This document shows, one piece after another, positions 34,153-46,339 of a stretch of 64,000 nucleotides of DNA (position 1 is its first letter; every line of letters starts with the position of its first letter). The notes beneath the pieces were generated by a model. The model saw only the letters and a list, made by a program, of their open reading frames with translations, was not told the DNA's origin and did not search any database. The translations under genes were made by a program, and so were the position numbers. Location: NCBI RefSeq assembly GCF_002838065.1, contig NZ_PIZU01000002.1:124001-188000 (forward strand), written 5' to 3'. The stretch is from Mycobacterium hubeiense. Its GTDB lineage: Bacteria > Actinomycetota > Actinomycetes > Mycobacteriales > Mycobacteriaceae.

Positions 34153-35349
34153 ATGTCCGATGACGCCGTCCCCGTGGACCTCCCCATCCCGCTACCGGAC
34201 GTCCCCGGGGCTGATGCGAGTACGGGTGGGCTGCCGCGGCGTGCCGATCTGACCCTGCGCCAGCGCCTCATCGTGGACAGTTCGGCCGTCGCCGACATCG
34301 CCCTGCGCACCGCGATCGCCTCGCTGATCAGCACCACCATTCTGCCCAGCATCGCCGGTTCGGTGCTGAGCCGCTCCGAGGCCCGTGCCGAACGCGAATA
34401 CCTGCAGTTCTACGCCGAACTGGCCGCCAAGCAGGACCCCGCACTCGCGTTCCCCAAACCGACAACGCCCCCGCGGGTCTCCTCGCGCCCGGCCAATCCC
34501 GTCGCCGAGTGGATGGCCAACGGCCGGGTGCACAACCTGCGCTTCCAGAGCAGCTTCGAGGCGGTCAATCCCGCACTGCGGGAGCGCTGCCGCAGCTATG
34601 AACGCAACAACGTCGTCCACGCCCAGCACTGGGTGCACGACGACGGACCGCACCCCACCCTGTGTCTTATCCATGGCTTCATGGGCTCGGCGTACCTGTT
34701 CAACGGGCTGTTCTTCTCGTTGCCGTGGTTCTACCGCGCCGGCTACGACGTGCTGCTCTACACCATGCCGTTCCACGGCCGCCGCGCCGAAAAGTATTCG
34801 CCGTTCAGCGGTTACGGCTGCTTCGCGCACGGCTTCGCCGGATTCGCCGAGACCATGGCCCAGGCGGTGCACGACTTCCGCTCGGTGATCGACTATTTGG
34901 AGTTCACCGGTGTCGATCGGATCGCGTTGACGGGCATGTCGCTGGGCGGCTACACCGCCGCGCTCATCGCGTCGGTCGAGGACCGCATCCAGGCCGTGAT
35001 CCCGAATGTTCCTGTGGTGACGCCTGATAGGACGGTCGACGAGTGGTGGCCGGCCAACATGGTGGTCGCGTTGCAGAGCCTCATCGCCAACACCGACCGC
35101 GACCTGGCCAACGCGGCCGGGATGTATCACTCACCGCTGAACTACCGACCGCTGGTGCCCAAGGACCGGCGGCTGATCATCACCGGACTGGGCGATCGGT
35201 TGGCACCGCCGCAGCAAGCCGAATTGCTGTGGGAACACTGGGATCGCTGCGCATTCCATTGGTTTCCGGGTAACCACATCTTGCACGTCAGCCAACCCGA
35301 CTACCTGCGTCGGATGACGCGCTTCATGCGCGACTTCATGTTCGACTGA
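34153..35349 (+). CDS. Alpha/beta hydrolase family protein
   Basis: 398 aa, ATG at 34153, divergent from tam by 36 bp. The first 150 residues are mycobacterium-specific. Then come an oxyanion segment [18 protein letters not shown] (about 170-190), and a nucleophile elbow GMSLGG near 279 (Ser), with a possible His in [12 protein letters not shown] near the end. Serine hydrolase or esterase of unknown substrate, possibly PHB/lipid-related. Equivalent to Rv0293c, which also flanks eccE3. Overlaps eccE3 convergently by 14 bp. Confidence 0.85.
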   Translation: MSDDAVPVDLPIPLPDVPGADASTGGLPRRADLTLRQRLIVDSSAVADIALRTAIASLISTTILPSIAGSVLSRSEARAEREYLQFYAELAAKQDPALAFPKPTTPPRVSSRPANPVAEWMANGRVHNLRFQSSFEAVNPALRERCRSYERNNVVHAQHWVHDDGPHPTLCLIHGFMGSAYLFNGLFFSLPWFYRAGYDVLLYTMPFHGRRAEKYSPFSGYGCFAHGFAGFAETMAQAVHDFRSVIDYLEFTGVDRIALTGMSLGGYTAALIASVEDRIQAVIPNVPVVTPDRTVDEWWPANMVVALQSLIANTDRDLANAAGMYHSPLNYRPLVPKDRRLIITGLGDRLAPPQQAELLWEHWDRCAFHWFPGNHILHVSQPDYLRRMTRFMRDFMFD

Positions 35350-36235
35350 GCTGCGGCTGCTCCACCAACCCGTCGGGCACCGGCACCGCCCCGCCCTCCA
35401 GCGGGTACACCGACCGCGGGCTCAACGCCTGCAGCGCCGGCCGGTGCCGTCCGCTGTGCGGGGTCAGCCCGGGCAGCGGCGCGCCCGCGGTCGGCTTGTC
35501 GTTAGTACGGAACGAGCATCCGACTGCGATCTTGGGATCCTTTGGGCTTCCCGAGAATTCGATCGCGGTCCAGGTGTCGTTCGACGGGTAGCCGCGGATT
35601 TCGGCCAGGGTTTCGGCGAGGCGGTCGGTGGCGTCGACGCGGTAGGCGGCGACATAGCCTGACTCGTCGCGCATTCCGCGCCAGGTCTCCTTACCGGATC
35701 TCGGGGCCGGACCGTCGACACCGTCGACCATCGTCACCGCCACCCCGGTCTCCCGAAGGTGGTCAGCCAACCGCCGCGCAGTGATCTCGGCGGTTTCTCG
35801 CAACGGGATCTGCGGGGATCGGGCCTGTAACGCCGCGAGATTCTCGGCGGCGTCGAGTGTCAACCCGATCCAGGTGGCGCCCCCGCCCGAGGTGATCCGC
35901 ACCGACGCGGCCGAGATGCCATACCGGTCCAGGTAACTGACGATCAGCGGCAGCGGAAGCTCCGTCGGCTCGCCAGCATCGGTCTGCAGCAGCGCGGTAG
36001 TGCGGGTGGGCCCCTGTTGTGCACCGTGACCGGAATCCTTGCGACGATTACGTCGCCACAACGCGATTCGGCGGCCGACAAGGTCGGTGACGAACGCCCC
36101 GCGCCACCACGCGAACAGCACGATGACGGCCGTCACGGCCGTGCCGAGCAGCCACCAGTCGACGGTCGACGACCACGGGTAGGCCATTGCGGCGGGGACA
36201 ATGAACAACAACGCCAACGTGATTCGGGCCGTCAT
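35336..36235 (-). CDS. eccE3: ESX-3 secretion component EccE3
   Basis: 299 aa. Two membrane helices at the N-terminus (ITLALLFIVPAAMAYPW and WWLLGTAVTAVIVLFAWW), then a cytosolic/periplasmic alpha-beta domain (LPLPLIVSYLDRYGISAASVRITSGGGATWIGL). EccE forms the outer rim of the type VII membrane complex. Last gene of the ESX-3 operon; its ATG overlaps the mycP3 stop by 4 bp. Slightly shorter than the M. tuberculosis protein. Confidence 0.92.
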   Translation of the reverse strand: MTARITLALLFIVPAAMAYPWSSTVDWWLLGTAVTAVIVLFAWWRGAFVTDLVGRRIALWRRNRRKDSGHGAQQGPTRTTALLQTDAGEPTELPLPLIVSYLDRYGISAASVRITSGGGATWIGLTLDAAENLAALQARSPQIPLRETAEITARRLADHLRETGVAVTMVDGVDGPAPRSGKETWRGMRDESGYVAAYRVDATDRLAETLAEIRGYPSNDTWTAIEFSGSPKDPKIAVGCSFRTNDKPTAGAPLPGLTPHSGRHRPALQALSPRSVYPLEGGAVPVPDGLVEQPQLSRT

Positions 36236-37611
36236 GTGGCCTTGTCCTTTCGTCGATGCGCGGCAACGGCGGCCACAATCAGCACCACGAGCGCGAGCGC
36301 GCCGGTGCCGGCGAACGCGATGGTGCGCGGGGTGAGGTCACGCGGTGCCGGCGGTGGTGGGGCGGCGATCGGCTTGGCCGATGGCGGTTGGGTTTCACGC
36401 TCGGCGGGCACTTCCCACGTCAGCGCCGCCACCGGGTCGACGCTGCCCGCGCCGACCAGATTCGACGGGGAGCGGGCCCCGTCGTGTGCGGTCGCCGTGA
36501 GCCGATGCATCACCTGCTCGGCGTTCAAATGCGGAAACTTGCTGCGCACCAACGCCGCAACGCCCGATACGTAGGCCGCCGCGTAGCTGGTGCCGCTGAT
36601 CGGGAACAGCTCCTGCTGGTCGTTGGGCAGGCCGTTGGCCAGCCCGCCATTGGGGGCGTTGCTCACCGATGTGATGTTCTCCCCCGGCGCCGCGATGCCG
36701 AGCCACGGCCCGGCCATGGTGAATTCGGACGGCTGGCCCGCGGGAGTCAACGAGCCGACGGAGAGCACATACGGTTGCCACCACGACGGAACGGACACCG
36801 AGGTGACGCCGGACCAGTTGCGTGGATCGTCGGGCCGGCTAGCGTCGTTGAGCGGATTGGATTCGCACGCCGACCCGGTGCCCATGCCGGCCCGGTTGTT
36901 GCCCGCCGCGGCGACGATCACCGCATCCTTGTCCACCGCAGCGTATTTCAGTGCCGCGCCGAGTGCCGCCTGGTCGATGGGCTTGTTGGCCGGCAGGCAG
37001 GTGACGGCCGAAATGTTGATGACCCGTGCGCCGAGGTCGGCGGCGCGCACCACGGCCCGGGCCAGACTGACGACGTCGGCCGCGGCGCGTGCCAGCGTCG
37101 GGTCCTCACCCGGCGTCTGCGGCGCGAACTTCGCTGAGGTCTGCCGGATCGAGATGAGCCGCGCGGCCGGTGCCACGCCGGAGAATTCGTCGTCGCCGGG
37201 CTGTCCGGCGATCAGTCCGGCCACCAATGTGCCGTGCCCGTCGCAGTCGGTCAGGCCGTCGGTCGCCTCCACGAAATCGCCGCCCGGGTCGACGTTGGGC
37301 AGCCGCGGCCCCGGTTGCACACCGGTGTCGATGACCGCGACCACTTGGCCTTCACCGCGGCTGTGCTGCCAGGCCTCGGACAGGTTGAGCGCCTGCTGAT
37401 TCGGGCTCAGCCCGCCGGGGTTGCTGCCGGCCAGCACGCCCGTCGTGGTGCACGCACCCCGCTGCGCCATCGGTGCGACCGGCCCCGGGTTCCCGCTCGG
37501 CGGGGCCACCGACGCGTCGACCTGCGGCGGGCCGATGGCGCCCGCCGACGGACAGCTGACCAGCGCCACTGTGAAAGTGGCTGTCAGCGTGGATAGTACG
37601 GCCCTGATCAC
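36232..37611 (-). CDS. mycP3: ESX-3 mycosin protease MycP3
   Basis: 459 aa from GTG 37611, which overlaps the eccD3 stop (GTGA). Longer frames upstream lie inside eccD3 and are discarded. Signal peptide 1-25. Subtilisin-type triad: Asp95 (VVAVIDTGVQ), His126 (DCDGHGTLVAG), Ser342 (ISGTSYAAAYVSG). A C-terminal membrane helix near 430-452 is followed by a basic tail. Caps the ESX-3 channel at the periplasmic face and is needed for stability of the system. Confidence 0.95.
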   Translation of the reverse strand: MIRAVLSTLTATFTVALVSCPSAGAIGPPQVDASVAPPSGNPGPVAPMAQRGACTTTGVLAGSNPGGLSPNQQALNLSEAWQHSRGEGQVVAVIDTGVQPGPRLPNVDPGGDFVEATDGLTDCDGHGTLVAGLIAGQPGDDEFSGVAPAARLISIRQTSAKFAPQTPGEDPTLARAAADVVSLARAVVRAADLGARVINISAVTCLPANKPIDQAALGAALKYAAVDKDAVIVAAAGNNRAGMGTGSACESNPLNDASRPDDPRNWSGVTSVSVPSWWQPYVLSVGSLTPAGQPSEFTMAGPWLGIAAPGENITSVSNAPNGGLANGLPNDQQELFPISGTSYAAAYVSGVAALVRSKFPHLNAEQVMHRLTATAHDGARSPSNLVGAGSVDPVAALTWEVPAERETQPPSAKPIAAPPPPAPRDLTPRTIAFAGTGALALVVLIVAAVAAHRRKDKAT

Positions 37612-39014
37612 CGATTGAGCACCCAGCTGAACAGGCCGACCAGGTACGCCATGGCCGGAATCAGCGATGCGTCGATGCCGGACGCGAGGAACCCGACCAG
37701 GCGGCGCACCGGCAGCGAATAGCTCTCCGGGGACGCCACACTCGGGTTCAGCGCGACCACGACCCACACCACGACCAAGGCGGCCAGCACCGCCAGCGCC
37801 CACCAGGCGGCGACATAGCGACCGGTGACGGCGAACGTCACCAACAGCGTGACCGTGACCAGATACGAGTGGCCCAGCAACCACGCCTTGCACGGCGCCG
37901 AATCCCACACCCGCGCACGCAAAGTCGCTCCAGCAGCCACAGCCACCACCACGTACCACGCCCACGGCGAGGCCCCCGCAGGTCCGACCAGTGCCAGGGA
38001 ACCGAGGACACCGAGCAGCACCCCGGCCGCAATGAATCCGGTCTGGTGAGAATCGCCGGCCCGGACCCGTCGCGGCAGGTCTTCGAGAACCTTCAGCGGC
38101 AGCGCCGACGGCGTCGGGTCACCGGGCGCCGGGATAACAGGTAGCGGGAACCGGGCCCACGCCGCCGACAGTTGCGCGGCCTGCACCGTTACCAACAGCC
38201 CCGCCACGATGAGTCCGCAGCCGAGCTTGACCAGCGACAGCTCCCAGACGCTCGCGGCCGCTGCGGCGAGCAGAATCGCGAGGCCGACCACGGTGGACGC
38301 CGTGAAGAACGCGATCGCGCGGTCACCGAGCGTGACGGCGATGATCGACCATGCCGTCACACCGGCGGCGGCGAGCATGATCTGCGGTGCGCCGAATTCG
38401 CCTGGGATCGCCAGCGCCAACGCCGCAGCCACCGGCACCAGCGCGGTCACCGACAGCGCGGTGGCCAGCCGCGGGGAACGGGCCCGGCTCAGCAGGGCAC
38501 CCACGACCGTTGCCACGGCGATGCCACTGACCGTGAACAGGCCCAGCGCCTCGCCGGTGACGACGCGATGCGCGACGGCCAGCGCGGTGCCGATGAGGAT
38601 CAAGCCGATCGATGCCAGTGCCGCGGCGCGCTGGATTTGCGCAGTCCCCCAGGGCCGTTCGCGGGCTGCGGAGAAGATCATCGCGGCGTCGGCGATGTCC
38701 TCGATGATGCGCGGTGCGGGTGGTCCGGCCAGCACCGGTTGCAGCACCAGGAGATCACCGTCGACCACGCCGACCGTGTCGAGCGTGGCGTCCAGACTGA
38801 ACGGCGCGCCGCCGACGGGTGCGAGGCTCATCAGTTGCGGCGCCCGCGCGGATTTCGCGTCGTCGTCGGCGGGGCGTACCAATCGTTGGACGGCGGGCAG
38901 GATTTCGCGCAGCGGCAGTTCGGCCGGCAGCGCCAGTTCGGTGAGGCGCCCACCGTCCTCGGCCGAGGCCAGCACGGCCACGCGGACGATCGGCATCACA
39001 GTGTTGTCGGACAT
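37608..39014 (-). CDS. eccD3: ESX-3 membrane channel component EccD3
   Basis: 468 aa from ATG 39014 ([17 protein letters not shown]). A 49-residue upstream extension in frame overlaps espG3 and is rejected. Residues 1-95 form a ubiquitin-like cytosolic domain, followed by about 11 membrane helices to the end. EccD is the most hydrophobic subunit and lines the type VII export vestibule as a dimer. Overlaps espG3 by 19 bp and mycP3 by 4 bp. Confidence 0.94.
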   Translation of the reverse strand: MSDNTVMPIVRVAVLASAEDGGRLTELALPAELPLREILPAVQRLVRPADDDAKSARAPQLMSLAPVGGAPFSLDATLDTVGVVDGDLLVLQPVLAGPPAPRIIEDIADAAMIFSAARERPWGTAQIQRAAALASIGLILIGTALAVAHRVVTGEALGLFTVSGIAVATVVGALLSRARSPRLATALSVTALVPVAAALALAIPGEFGAPQIMLAAAGVTAWSIIAVTLGDRAIAFFTASTVVGLAILLAAAAASVWELSLVKLGCGLIVAGLLVTVQAAQLSAAWARFPLPVIPAPGDPTPSALPLKVLEDLPRRVRAGDSHQTGFIAAGVLLGVLGSLALVGPAGASPWAWYVVVAVAAGATLRARVWDSAPCKAWLLGHSYLVTVTLLVTFAVTGRYVAAWWALAVLAALVVVWVVVALNPSVASPESYSLPVRRLVGFLASGIDASLIPAMAYLVGLFSWVLNR

Positions 39015-39865
39015 GGTGTTCTCTGGTTTTCCGTTCTTTCGTCGAAATCTCGGGTGAGGGACAGGTCGGGGAACCACGGCCCACTGGGCAGGGTGGCGGT
39101 CAAGCGTTCGACCGCCGCGGCGATGGCGAACGATTCGCCGGGCGAGAACGTCGAGATCCATTCGCCGTCGAAGGCCCGTGCCGGGCTCACCAGGATCCGC
39201 CCCGCCGGAGTGTCGACGATGCTGACGCCGACCTCGGTGCTGACGCGGTGACCGTCGCGGTGCTCGCCGCCGACGATTTCCACATAGCAGCGTCGCGGGT
39301 CGAACGCAGCCGTGACGACCGGCTTCGCCGACACCGGAACGCCCAGGAAGTCAAGAATTTCCGCCAGGTCGGCGCCGTTGCGGAGCTGTTCGTCGGCCCG
39401 AGCACCGACGCGTGCCGGCATCGCGAACTCGTCGAAGCGCGCCGGCGGTTTCTGGGCCAGCCCGGCGCAGAGCACTGGGACGAGCGCCTGCGGGTGGTCG
39501 ATGTTCATCTCGGTGAACGTGACCAGTTGCGCGTTGCGCAGGGCCACCACGGTCTGGCCGTCGCGGCGTGCGAGCACACCGCGCAGCAGATCGCCCGGCC
39601 CCGAGACGAATCTGAGTTCGAGCCACTGCTCGGCCCGGCAAACCAGCCGGATCCATTGCGCCACAGCCGGGTTGATCGCATCATCACCGGTCATCACGCC
39701 CATGCGGACCAGGCTCGCGGTCTGCTCGGCCGCGAACCTGGTCCGTTCGGACGGCTCACTGTAGGGCGGCGTGATGGCCAGCACCCAAGGGAAGGTGCCG
39801 GCCCCGACGGATTCGCCAATGAACCACGCCTGCTCGACAGTCAGCTCGACTGCGTTAAACCGCAC
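38996..39865 (-). CDS. espG3: ESX-3 PE/PPE chaperone EspG3
   Basis: 289 aa, GTG at 39865 directly after the esxH TAA. N-terminal [30 protein letters not shown] is the conserved EspG opening. EspG3 binds the tip of PPE proteins (here PPE4) in the cytosol and keeps PE/PPE dimers export-competent for ESX-3. Confidence 0.93.
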   Translation of the reverse strand: MRFNAVELTVEQAWFIGESVGAGTFPWVLAITPPYSEPSERTRFAAEQTASLVRMGVMTGDDAINPAVAQWIRLVCRAEQWLELRFVSGPGDLLRGVLARRDGQTVVALRNAQLVTFTEMNIDHPQALVPVLCAGLAQKPPARFDEFAMPARVGARADEQLRNGADLAEILDFLGVPVSAKPVVTAAFDPRRCYVEIVGGEHRDGHRVSTEVGVSIVDTPAGRILVSPARAFDGEWISTFSPGESFAIAAAVERLTATLPSGPWFPDLSLTRDFDERTENQRTPCPTTL

Positions 39866-40153
39866 TTAGCCCCACTTGGCGCCTTCGGCCTGATCCCGGG
39901 CGCTCATCGACATGGTGTTCATCTCGTGGGTGCTGGCCATCGCCCGGTATGCGCGGACGAGTTCCTCGAGGCTGGCATTCCACTGCTCCTGCCACGCCTG
40001 GTAGGTCATCCCGGTGTCACCCTGCCACGCGCCGGACAGCGCGGCCTGCTCGCTGGCGATGTCGGCACCGACGGCGTGCAAAGCGCCTGCGTAGCTTGCC
40101 ATTTCACCCGCGTGCGCGATCATCGCCGGGTAGTTGTACATGATCTGAGACAT
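39866..40153 (-). CDS. esxH: ESX-3 secreted protein EsxH (TB10.4-like)
   Basis: 95 aa. Helical hairpin with the WxG turn AWQGDTG near residue 43. It begins [15 protein letters not shown], as in TB10.4, and keeps His and Glu residues of the zinc site. Exported as a dimer with EsxG, needed for siderophore-dependent iron acquisition. 29 bp downstream of esxG. Confidence 0.95.
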   Translation of the reverse strand: MSQIMYNYPAMIAHAGEMASYAGALHAVGADIASEQAALSGAWQGDTGMTYQAWQEQWNASLEELVRAYRAMASTHEMNTMSMSARDQAEGAKWG

Positions 40154-40182
40154 ATGTGTTCCCTTCTGGTGTTACCCGGTGA

Positions 40183-40476
40183 TCAGATGGCGGTGTAGGT
40201 GCTGGCCGCCGCGGCGTCCTCGGCCACATAGGTGCCTGCGGCGTCGCCCAGGTTGACCTGCGCGATGTCGAGCAGCGAGTTGATCTTGGCCGACACTTCC
40301 ACGAACCGGGCGTGCGCGGCCTGGAACGCGGCCGAGGACTCGCCCATGTGGAACGCCTGCGACGACTGCGCGGCCTGCTCGGCCTGCGCGATGGTGCTGC
40401 GCATCAGCGCGGCCTTCGCGCCGAAGGTCGCTTCAGAGGCGACCAGTTGCGGGATGTGAGCGTCGAGGAGGCTCAT
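40183..40476 (-). CDS. esxG: ESX-3 secreted protein EsxG
   Basis: 97 aa. WXG100-family helical hairpin in which the turn lacks Trp (FHMGESSAAF), as normal for EsxG. The C-terminal YVAED (83-87) is the YxxxD/E export signal for the EsxG-EsxH dimer. It begins SLLDAHIPQLVASEATFGAKA, as in M. tuberculosis. Confidence 0.95.
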   Translation of the reverse strand: MSLLDAHIPQLVASEATFGAKAALMRSTIAQAEQAAQSSQAFHMGESSAAFQAAHARFVEVSAKINSLLDIAQVNLGDAAGTYVAEDAAAASTYTAI

Positions 40477-40525
40477 GGCTTTTCCTTTCGATGTGGTGAC
40501 TGACGGTGGTGTGCGGGTGATCTGT

Positions 40526-42091
40526 TCAGGTGCGCGCTCCCCCCTTCGGATCCGCGCCGGAATCGTCGTCGGGATCCCACGTTCCGGGCAGCATCGGGCT
40601 GACGGGTCCGCTGCCGAACGCGTCGCCCGCGAGCGTCGTCAGTCCGGTGGCCCCTGCGGATTCCTTACCGGCGGTGCCGGTGAAGCCCATCGGGCCGGCC
40701 CCGCGCGCCGACGCGGTGACACGAGGTTCTTCGGGTGCCGGCGGCTCGTCGGGCTCGGGCTCGTAATCCATGTAGGCGTCGGCGTAGTCCTTCATCTCGG
40801 CCGCCTTCTTACGGCGCCGCTTGCGTCGCTGCGCCGCCGATGCCGCAGCCGCCGCGGCGGCCGCCGCGGGCACACCCGCCGACGGCGCTTTGGCGCTGGT
40901 GCGGTCCTTGATGATCGGCGTGAATCCCTCGCCGGGGTCGGCGCCGCGCACTGCGTAAGGGACCGCGGGTGCCGCGGCAGCCGCCGCCGACCCGGCAGGC
41001 ACTGCAGGCGCACCGCCCGGAGCACCGCCCGGCGCGCCGGCGGGTGCGGCCACCCCGCCCGGTGCGGGCACTCCGGCCACCGGCCACACATTCGACTGCT
41101 CCGCGCGGGCGAAAGGTGTCGCCGATTGCTGCGGCGCCTCCTCGGCGTCAGCCGGCACGTCGGCCTGGTTGGTGAGGTAGTCGGTGAGCAACACCAGCCC
41201 GGCGATGCCCAACGGCACCAAGAACGGCGAACTCAGGATCATCGCCCACGTTGGCCAGCCGACCAAGTTAAAGAACACCTGATATGCCACCAGGAACAGG
41301 AGCGGACCCCACGTCACCAAGGCGGCCGACGGATTGGTGAGGAAGTCGTTGATCAGTTGGCCCAGGTTGCCGATCGGGTCCTGCAGGAAGTCGAGGATGG
41401 GCCCGTAGAGCTGGTCCAGAATGTCGAGATACCACCCGATCGGATCGGAGATGATGTCCGAAAGGTTCAGCGCCGAACCGGATTCGGCGGCCTGCGCCTG
41501 TGCGCCGAGCTGCTGGAACGTCGCCGCGGCGCTACCGGCCTCACCCACGCCCGGCTTGAGGAGAAACGGCGCCGGCGTCGAGGCGGGTGTCGCCGCGACA
41601 GCCGCGCCCGAAACGGCTTGGTAGGTCGACATCGTGGTGGCCGCCTGGATCCACATCCGTACGTAATCGGCCTCGTTCAGGGCGATCGGGATCGTGTTGA
41701 TACCGAAGAAGTTCGTCGCCACCAGGACCGCGTGGATGGTGTGGTTGAGTGCCAGCTCGGCCAGCGTCGGCATGGCGGCCAACGCCGCGGTGTAGGCGGC
41801 CGCCGCGGTCTCGTGCTGTGCGGCCGTCGCGGCGCTCTGTGCGCTGGCCTGGGCCAGCCACGCCAAGTACGGGCCGTGGGCGGCGACGTACTGTTCGGCG
41901 CTCGGGCCTTCCCACGAGCCGGCCTGCACCGCGGCCAGGGTGCTGGTGAGTTCCGCTGCTGCCGAGGCGTATTCGGTGCTCAGCGACTGCCACGCCCCAG
42001 CGGCGGCCAACAGCGACCCGGGGCCAGGACCGCTGCTCAGCAGCGACGAGTGCACCTCGGGTGGCAGCGCCATCCAGATGGGGGCGGTCAT
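40526..42091 (-). CDS. PPE family protein, PPE4-type
   Basis: 521 aa. N-terminal PPE domain ([34 protein letters not shown], with PPE at 10-12) of about 180 residues and the WxG-like [22 protein letters not shown] central hydrophobic part ([33 protein letters not shown]) could insert into the outer membrane. The C-terminus is Ala/Pro-rich, with an RRKRRRKK basic patch and an acidic [11 protein letters not shown] segment. Dimerises with the PE protein encoded 1 bp upstream. Probably PPE4 (Rv0286). Confidence 0.92.
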   Translation of the reverse strand: MTAPIWMALPPEVHSSLLSSGPGPGSLLAAAGAWQSLSTEYASAAAELTSTLAAVQAGSWEGPSAEQYVAAHGPYLAWLAQASAQSAATAAQHETAAAAYTAALAAMPTLAELALNHTIHAVLVATNFFGINTIPIALNEADYVRMWIQAATTMSTYQAVSGAAVAATPASTPAPFLLKPGVGEAGSAAATFQQLGAQAQAAESGSALNLSDIISDPIGWYLDILDQLYGPILDFLQDPIGNLGQLINDFLTNPSAALVTWGPLLFLVAYQVFFNLVGWPTWAMILSSPFLVPLGIAGLVLLTDYLTNQADVPADAEEAPQQSATPFARAEQSNVWPVAGVPAPGGVAAPAGAPGGAPGGAPAVPAGSAAAAAAPAVPYAVRGADPGEGFTPIIKDRTSAKAPSAGVPAAAAAAAAASAAQRRKRRRKKAAEMKDYADAYMDYEPEPDEPPAPEEPRVTASARGAGPMGFTGTAGKESAGATGLTTLAGDAFGSGPVSPMLPGTWDPDDDSGADPKGGART

Positions 42092-42092
42092 G

Positions 42093-42401
42093 TCAGCCGC
42101 GGGCGATCAGGTACGACGCCGCAGCCAGCGCGTCGCCTTCGGCGTAGCTGGTCCCGGACTGTGCCACGCCGACTCCGGAGCGGCCCAGCTCTTCCACACC
42201 CTGTGCGGCGGCGGCCTCGTGTTGGGTGCCGTGAGCGCTGAAACCCGTTGCGGTCTGCAGAGATACCGCATCGGCGGCGGGCGGGATGACCGCGGTGATG
42301 AGCGGGGCGGCAGCGGCGTGCGCCGCCGCCAGGCGAGCGGTCAGCGCTTCGACCGTTGCGCTGGCGGCGGCCAGGCCTTCGGGAACCACTCTGAGATTCA
42401 T
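42093..42401 (-). CDS. PE family protein, PE5-type
   Basis: 102 aa, exact length of a bare PE domain. [24 protein letters not shown] gives the PE motif variant (P7-E8), and the C-terminal YAEGD (86-90) is the YxxxD/E secretion signal. No polymorphic extension. The start shares one base with the eccC3 stop (TGATG). Equivalent to PE5 (Rv0285). Confidence 0.93.
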   Translation of the reverse strand: MNLRVVPEGLAAASATVEALTARLAAAHAAAAPLITAVIPPAADAVSLQTATGFSAHGTQHEAAAAQGVEELGRSGVGVAQSGTSYAEGDALAAASYLIARG

Positions 42402-45400
42402 CAGTTGTATTCCTTTCCGTACGTGGCAGTTTCAGCGACAAGCGGGTTGACGAGTTGGACGAACGTCGGGGTGTCGGTGTCGTCGAGCAGCATGGCGCGG
42501 CCAGCGGGCAACCGACTGAAACGGTGGCCACGCAGTTTTCCGCCGTCCGCCGGATTGCCGGACAGCATCAGCGTGGTGGCCTGCAGGTCGTTGAGCCGCC
42601 GCAGCAGCGGGGCGGTCATCACTGCGTGCGCCGAGCCGGCCGCGCGGGCGGTGACGATCACTCGCAGGCCGAGATCGGCGGCCTGCGAAAGCAATCCGAT
42701 CAGCGGCGTCCAGGGGCGCTGCCCGACGTAGGGTCCGCTGACCGCCGGGCTGTCGGGGATCTGGTCGACGTCGTCGACGATCAGATAGTGCGTATGGCCC
42801 TGGTACGACCAGCCGTTGAGCTCCTGGGCGCTGAGCCCGGCCGGCGGACGGCGCTTTTCGATCAACGCCGACAGCCCCATCATCGCCGGGATGATCCGGT
42901 CGATGTTCGGGGTGTACTCGTTGTCGGGGAACAATGGCTCGTCCACCAGATGCAGCCGCCGGTCGATCACCGTGAAGGCGACCTGGTCTGGATGCGAGTT
43001 CTCCCGAATCGTGCGGATGAGGTGCCGCAGCAGCGTGGTCTTGCCGGTCTTGGCGTCGCCGAACACCATCAGCAACGGGTTCTGCGCGAAGTCCAGGGTG
43101 ACCGGGGCGAGATCCTCCTCGCGCTGGCCGATCACCACCTGCTCCGGGCCGGGATACAGCTGGCCCAGTGCCGCGGGCGCCAGATCGGTCGGGAGCAACC
43201 GGATCGGCGGCGCGGTGACGTCCGGGTACTTCGCGTTGATCGCCGCGACGCTGGCCAGCGGGGGCTTCGCGAACAGGAAATGCTCTGCGGCCATGGTCAA
43301 TCCGCGGCCCGGCTGGTCGGCGGGTACGCCGTCGGCCGGACGGCGCAGCGCGCCGACGACGCGGACGTTACTGTCCTGCGAGTCGTGCAGTTTGAGCTCC
43401 AGCCGCAGCCCGAGCCCGTCGCGCATGGTCAACGGCACCTCGAGCCAGTTCGGCGTGGTGATCACCACGTGGATGCCGTAGGACATCCCGGTGTTCACCA
43501 GCTCGGTGACCTTGGCCAGCAATGGGTTTCGCGTGTTGAAGGTGTCGGTGTTGTCCCGGCTGAAGGCGTAGAGGTTGTCGATCACCAGGAACACCTCGCC
43601 GTAACCGTCATCACGGAAGCCGGCGCCGCGCTGCCGGCGTGACCGCAGCAGTTGTTCCAGTTCGGCGAAGGTGCGGCGGATACGTTCGGGTTCCAGCGGC
43701 GAGGCGACACTGCCGACGTGCGCCAGGTCCTTCACCGCGGCCAGTTGTCCGCCGCCGTAGTCCAGGCAGTAGAACGTCACGTCGCGCGGTGAATGCAGCG
43801 CCGCAGCGGAGAGGATGAACGTCTGCAGCGCCGTCGACTTGCCCGACTTCGGGCCGCCATGGATCACCATGTTGGCGGCCGCCGACGAAGCGTCGAACAC
43901 CAGGGGGTCGCGGCGCATCTCGAACGGCTTGTCGATCTCGCCGAGAGGCCAACGCCGTTGACCCGCAGGGATGCCCGCCCGCTGCAGCACCGACTCCAGC
44001 GAAATCGGCTCGTCCAGCGGCGGCAGCCACAGTTGCGGGGCTTTCGGCCCGTACTGCGCCAGCTGCTCGCCGATGGTGGCGATCAGCTTGCGGGGCGGAC
44101 GCACGTCGACGTCGTCGTCGGCCTCGACGATCACGGTGTCGGGCTCTGGTTCCACCCGTGCCGCGGTGAACAGCTGCGGCTGCGGAATAGCATGCACCAC
44201 AATGGCTTTCTCTTTGCGGGGCGGTTCGTAGATGCCGTCGACGTAGGTGCTGCGGAACTTGATCGGAATAGCTCCCGGGGCCGGCACCAGATAGCCCTCG
44301 CCCTTGTGCTCGCGGCCCGACTCGATGTGGTAGGCATCCTCGACGCCGATGATCTGGCGGGAGATGCTCGGGCTGGCGACCTTCAAGCCGATCCGGTAGG
44401 AGGTGTTCTTGTCGATGTCCTTGATCTTGCCGACGTCGAGGGTCTGCGACGCAAACAAGAGGTGGATCCGGAACGACCGGCCCTTGCGGGCCACGTAGTC
44501 GAACAGTTCGGCGTACTCCGGGTGGTCGGCCAGCATCAGGGTGAACTCGTCGGCCACCACAAACAGCGTTGGCATCGGCGGCAGGTCGTGGCCCGCGGCG
44601 ATGGCAGCCTCGTACTCGGTCACCGAGTTGAAGGCGCTGCCCTGCACCCGGCGGCCGGTCTCCTTGAGGATCTGCTCGCGGCGGGCCACCTCCCCGCGCA
44701 GCGTGTCGGCGAATCGGTCGGCCAGGGAACGCTTCTCGGCCATGTTGGAGATGACCGCGACGACTTGGGGGAAGTTGCGGAAGATGTCCGCACCCGCTTC
44801 ACCCTTGAAGTCTGCGTAGATCACGATTAGCCGATCGGCCGGGTGCGTCGTCAACAGCGACAGCAGAATCGACATCAGCGTCTGCGACTTGCCCGATCCG
44901 GTCATACCGATCATCAAGCCGTGCGGACCCATGCCGCCTTCGGCCTCGTCCTTGAGGTCGAAGATCAGCGGCTCTCCTGTGGCCGTCACGCCGATCGGCA
45001 CCCGCAGTTCCTCGTCGCGGCTGCGCGGGGCCCACAGGCTCGCCACGTCCAAGGCCGATGCGTCGGGAATACCGAGCAGAGTGGTGAAGGTGGCGCCGCC
45101 GCCGGTGGCGGTCGAGCGCGCCTGGTTCGGGTTCGAATCCCACCGGGCCAGCTGCCGGGCAATATGGCCGGCGTCCGCGGCGTCAAGACCGTCGGCGGCG
45201 TCGATGTAGGCCTGCCAGCCGCTGCTCTGCCAGCGTTCGATCTTGCCGTCGGCGATGCGCAGAATCGGCCGTTCGGGGTCCGGATACTGTTCGCGGTGCG
45301 GGGCTTTCGCGATTCGGTGCACCACGGTGACACCGGCAAGGCCGGGCTTGCGGATGAACGCGTCGGGGTCAGCGTCGGGGTCGTCGAGCACGATCAGCAG

Positions 45401-46339
45401 GTGCCGGCCCGACGCGGCGCCCTGGCCGGCGAACGGCGGACGCTCGGCCAGCTCCGGCTCCAGCAGCGCGCGCAGTTCCGCCGCACCGGTGGCCAGGTAG
45501 CGGGCCGGCCCGACGCCGTCGGCCTGGCCCGGAACATCAACGTGGGGCAGCCATTTCAGCCACGACCAGTCATCGGCTTCCAACTCCGGTGTGGCCAGGG
45601 CGACACCCAGCACCGTCGGGTCATGCCATGTCACGGCCTGGGCGATCCACGCGCGCAATGCATCACGGACCTCGTCGGCGTCGCCGTAGACGGTGATCCG
45701 CGCCAGTTTGGTGATGTCGATGCCGGTCGGCGCGTTGCGCACCGTGCGCTGCACGTCGAGCAGGCCGCGCAAGGTGCTGTGCGACACCGGCTCCAGGTCG
45801 ATCTCATCCGCGGTGTCCTTGACCCGCAGCGCCGTGTTCAGCGGAACATCATGCAGGCCCGCGCGCAACACCAGGAAGTCGGCGTCGTGCGGGTCGCGTT
45901 CCCACTGCCGGCGGGTGCCCGGGATCGCGGCCAACACCTGCGGCGCGGGGTGCGACCACTCCAGTGCCGCACGCTGTTCGGCGGCATGGGCGCGGACGTT
46001 GTCGCGGACCACGGAGAGGTAGCGCAGATAGTCGGCGCGTTCGGCGTCGACCTCTTCGGTGCGCATCTTGTTGTCCGAGCCGCGGTACAGCGCGGTGGCG
46101 GCCAGCAGCAAGACGAACGGGAAGAACAGTGTGGTCGGTGAAATCAGCCGCATGCCGGTGGCCACCAGCGCCACGATCATCCCGACGATCAGGATCACGA
46201 TCAGGTAGGGCAGCACCCGACGCAGCAGCGACGGCGGCACCAGCCGGGGCAGTTCCGGCGGAGGCTCGATGGTGATGGTGCCCTTGCGGGTTGGCGGCGG
46301 CGGGAGCCGGCGATGGTGCTCGAAGATCAACCTGCTCAT
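42401..46339 (-). CDS. eccC3: ESX-3 FtsK/SpoIIIE-type ATPase EccC3
   Basis: 1312 aa, a single chain as in ESX-3 and ESX-4. Two membrane helices near 45-85 ([35 protein letters not shown]). Three ATPase domains with Walker A sequences GMTGSGKS near 478, GGPKSGKS near 830 and GDAKTGKT near 1095. It is the motor that recognises the Esx and PE/PPE signals. Overlaps eccB3 by 4 bp. Confidence 0.95.
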   Translation of the reverse strand: MSRLIFEHHRRLPPPPTRKGTITIEPPPELPRLVPPSLLRRVLPYLIVILIVGMIVALVATGMRLISPTTLFFPFVLLLAATALYRGSDNKMRTEEVDAERADYLRYLSVVRDNVRAHAAEQRAALEWSHPAPQVLAAIPGTRRQWERDPHDADFLVLRAGLHDVPLNTALRVKDTADEIDLEPVSHSTLRGLLDVQRTVRNAPTGIDITKLARITVYGDADEVRDALRAWIAQAVTWHDPTVLGVALATPELEADDWSWLKWLPHVDVPGQADGVGPARYLATGAAELRALLEPELAERPPFAGQGAASGRHLLIVLDDPDADPDAFIRKPGLAGVTVVHRIAKAPHREQYPDPERPILRIADGKIERWQSSGWQAYIDAADGLDAADAGHIARQLARWDSNPNQARSTATGGGATFTTLLGIPDASALDVASLWAPRSRDEELRVPIGVTATGEPLIFDLKDEAEGGMGPHGLMIGMTGSGKSQTLMSILLSLLTTHPADRLIVIYADFKGEAGADIFRNFPQVVAVISNMAEKRSLADRFADTLRGEVARREQILKETGRRVQGSAFNSVTEYEAAIAAGHDLPPMPTLFVVADEFTLMLADHPEYAELFDYVARKGRSFRIHLLFASQTLDVGKIKDIDKNTSYRIGLKVASPSISRQIIGVEDAYHIESGREHKGEGYLVPAPGAIPIKFRSTYVDGIYEPPRKEKAIVVHAIPQPQLFTAARVEPEPDTVIVEADDDVDVRPPRKLIATIGEQLAQYGPKAPQLWLPPLDEPISLESVLQRAGIPAGQRRWPLGEIDKPFEMRRDPLVFDASSAAANMVIHGGPKSGKSTALQTFILSAAALHSPRDVTFYCLDYGGGQLAAVKDLAHVGSVASPLEPERIRRTFAELEQLLRSRRQRGAGFRDDGYGEVFLVIDNLYAFSRDNTDTFNTRNPLLAKVTELVNTGMSYGIHVVITTPNWLEVPLTMRDGLGLRLELKLHDSQDSNVRVVGALRRPADGVPADQPGRGLTMAAEHFLFAKPPLASVAAINAKYPDVTAPPIRLLPTDLAPAALGQLYPGPEQVVIGQREEDLAPVTLDFAQNPLLMVFGDAKTGKTTLLRHLIRTIRENSHPDQVAFTVIDRRLHLVDEPLFPDNEYTPNIDRIIPAMMGLSALIEKRRPPAGLSAQELNGWSYQGHTHYLIVDDVDQIPDSPAVSGPYVGQRPWTPLIGLLSQAADLGLRVIVTARAAGSAHAVMTAPLLRRLNDLQATTLMLSGNPADGGKLRGHRFSRLPAGRAMLLDDTDTPTFVQLVNPLVAETATYGKEYN

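Noticed and set aside
36232..37965. Upstream extension of mycP3 into eccD3
   Set aside because: The GTG at 37611 directly precedes a signal peptide and gives the family length; the extension is a shadow of eccD3.
40475..42241. 588-codon plus-strand open frame antisense to the PPE gene
   Set aside because: Arg/Gly/His-rich translation with no ribosome binding site, produced by the third-position GC bias of the PPE gene.
42455..46141. Several long plus-strand frames antisense to eccC3
   Set aside because: Typical high-GC shadow frames; eccC3 has three intact Walker motifs on the minus strand.
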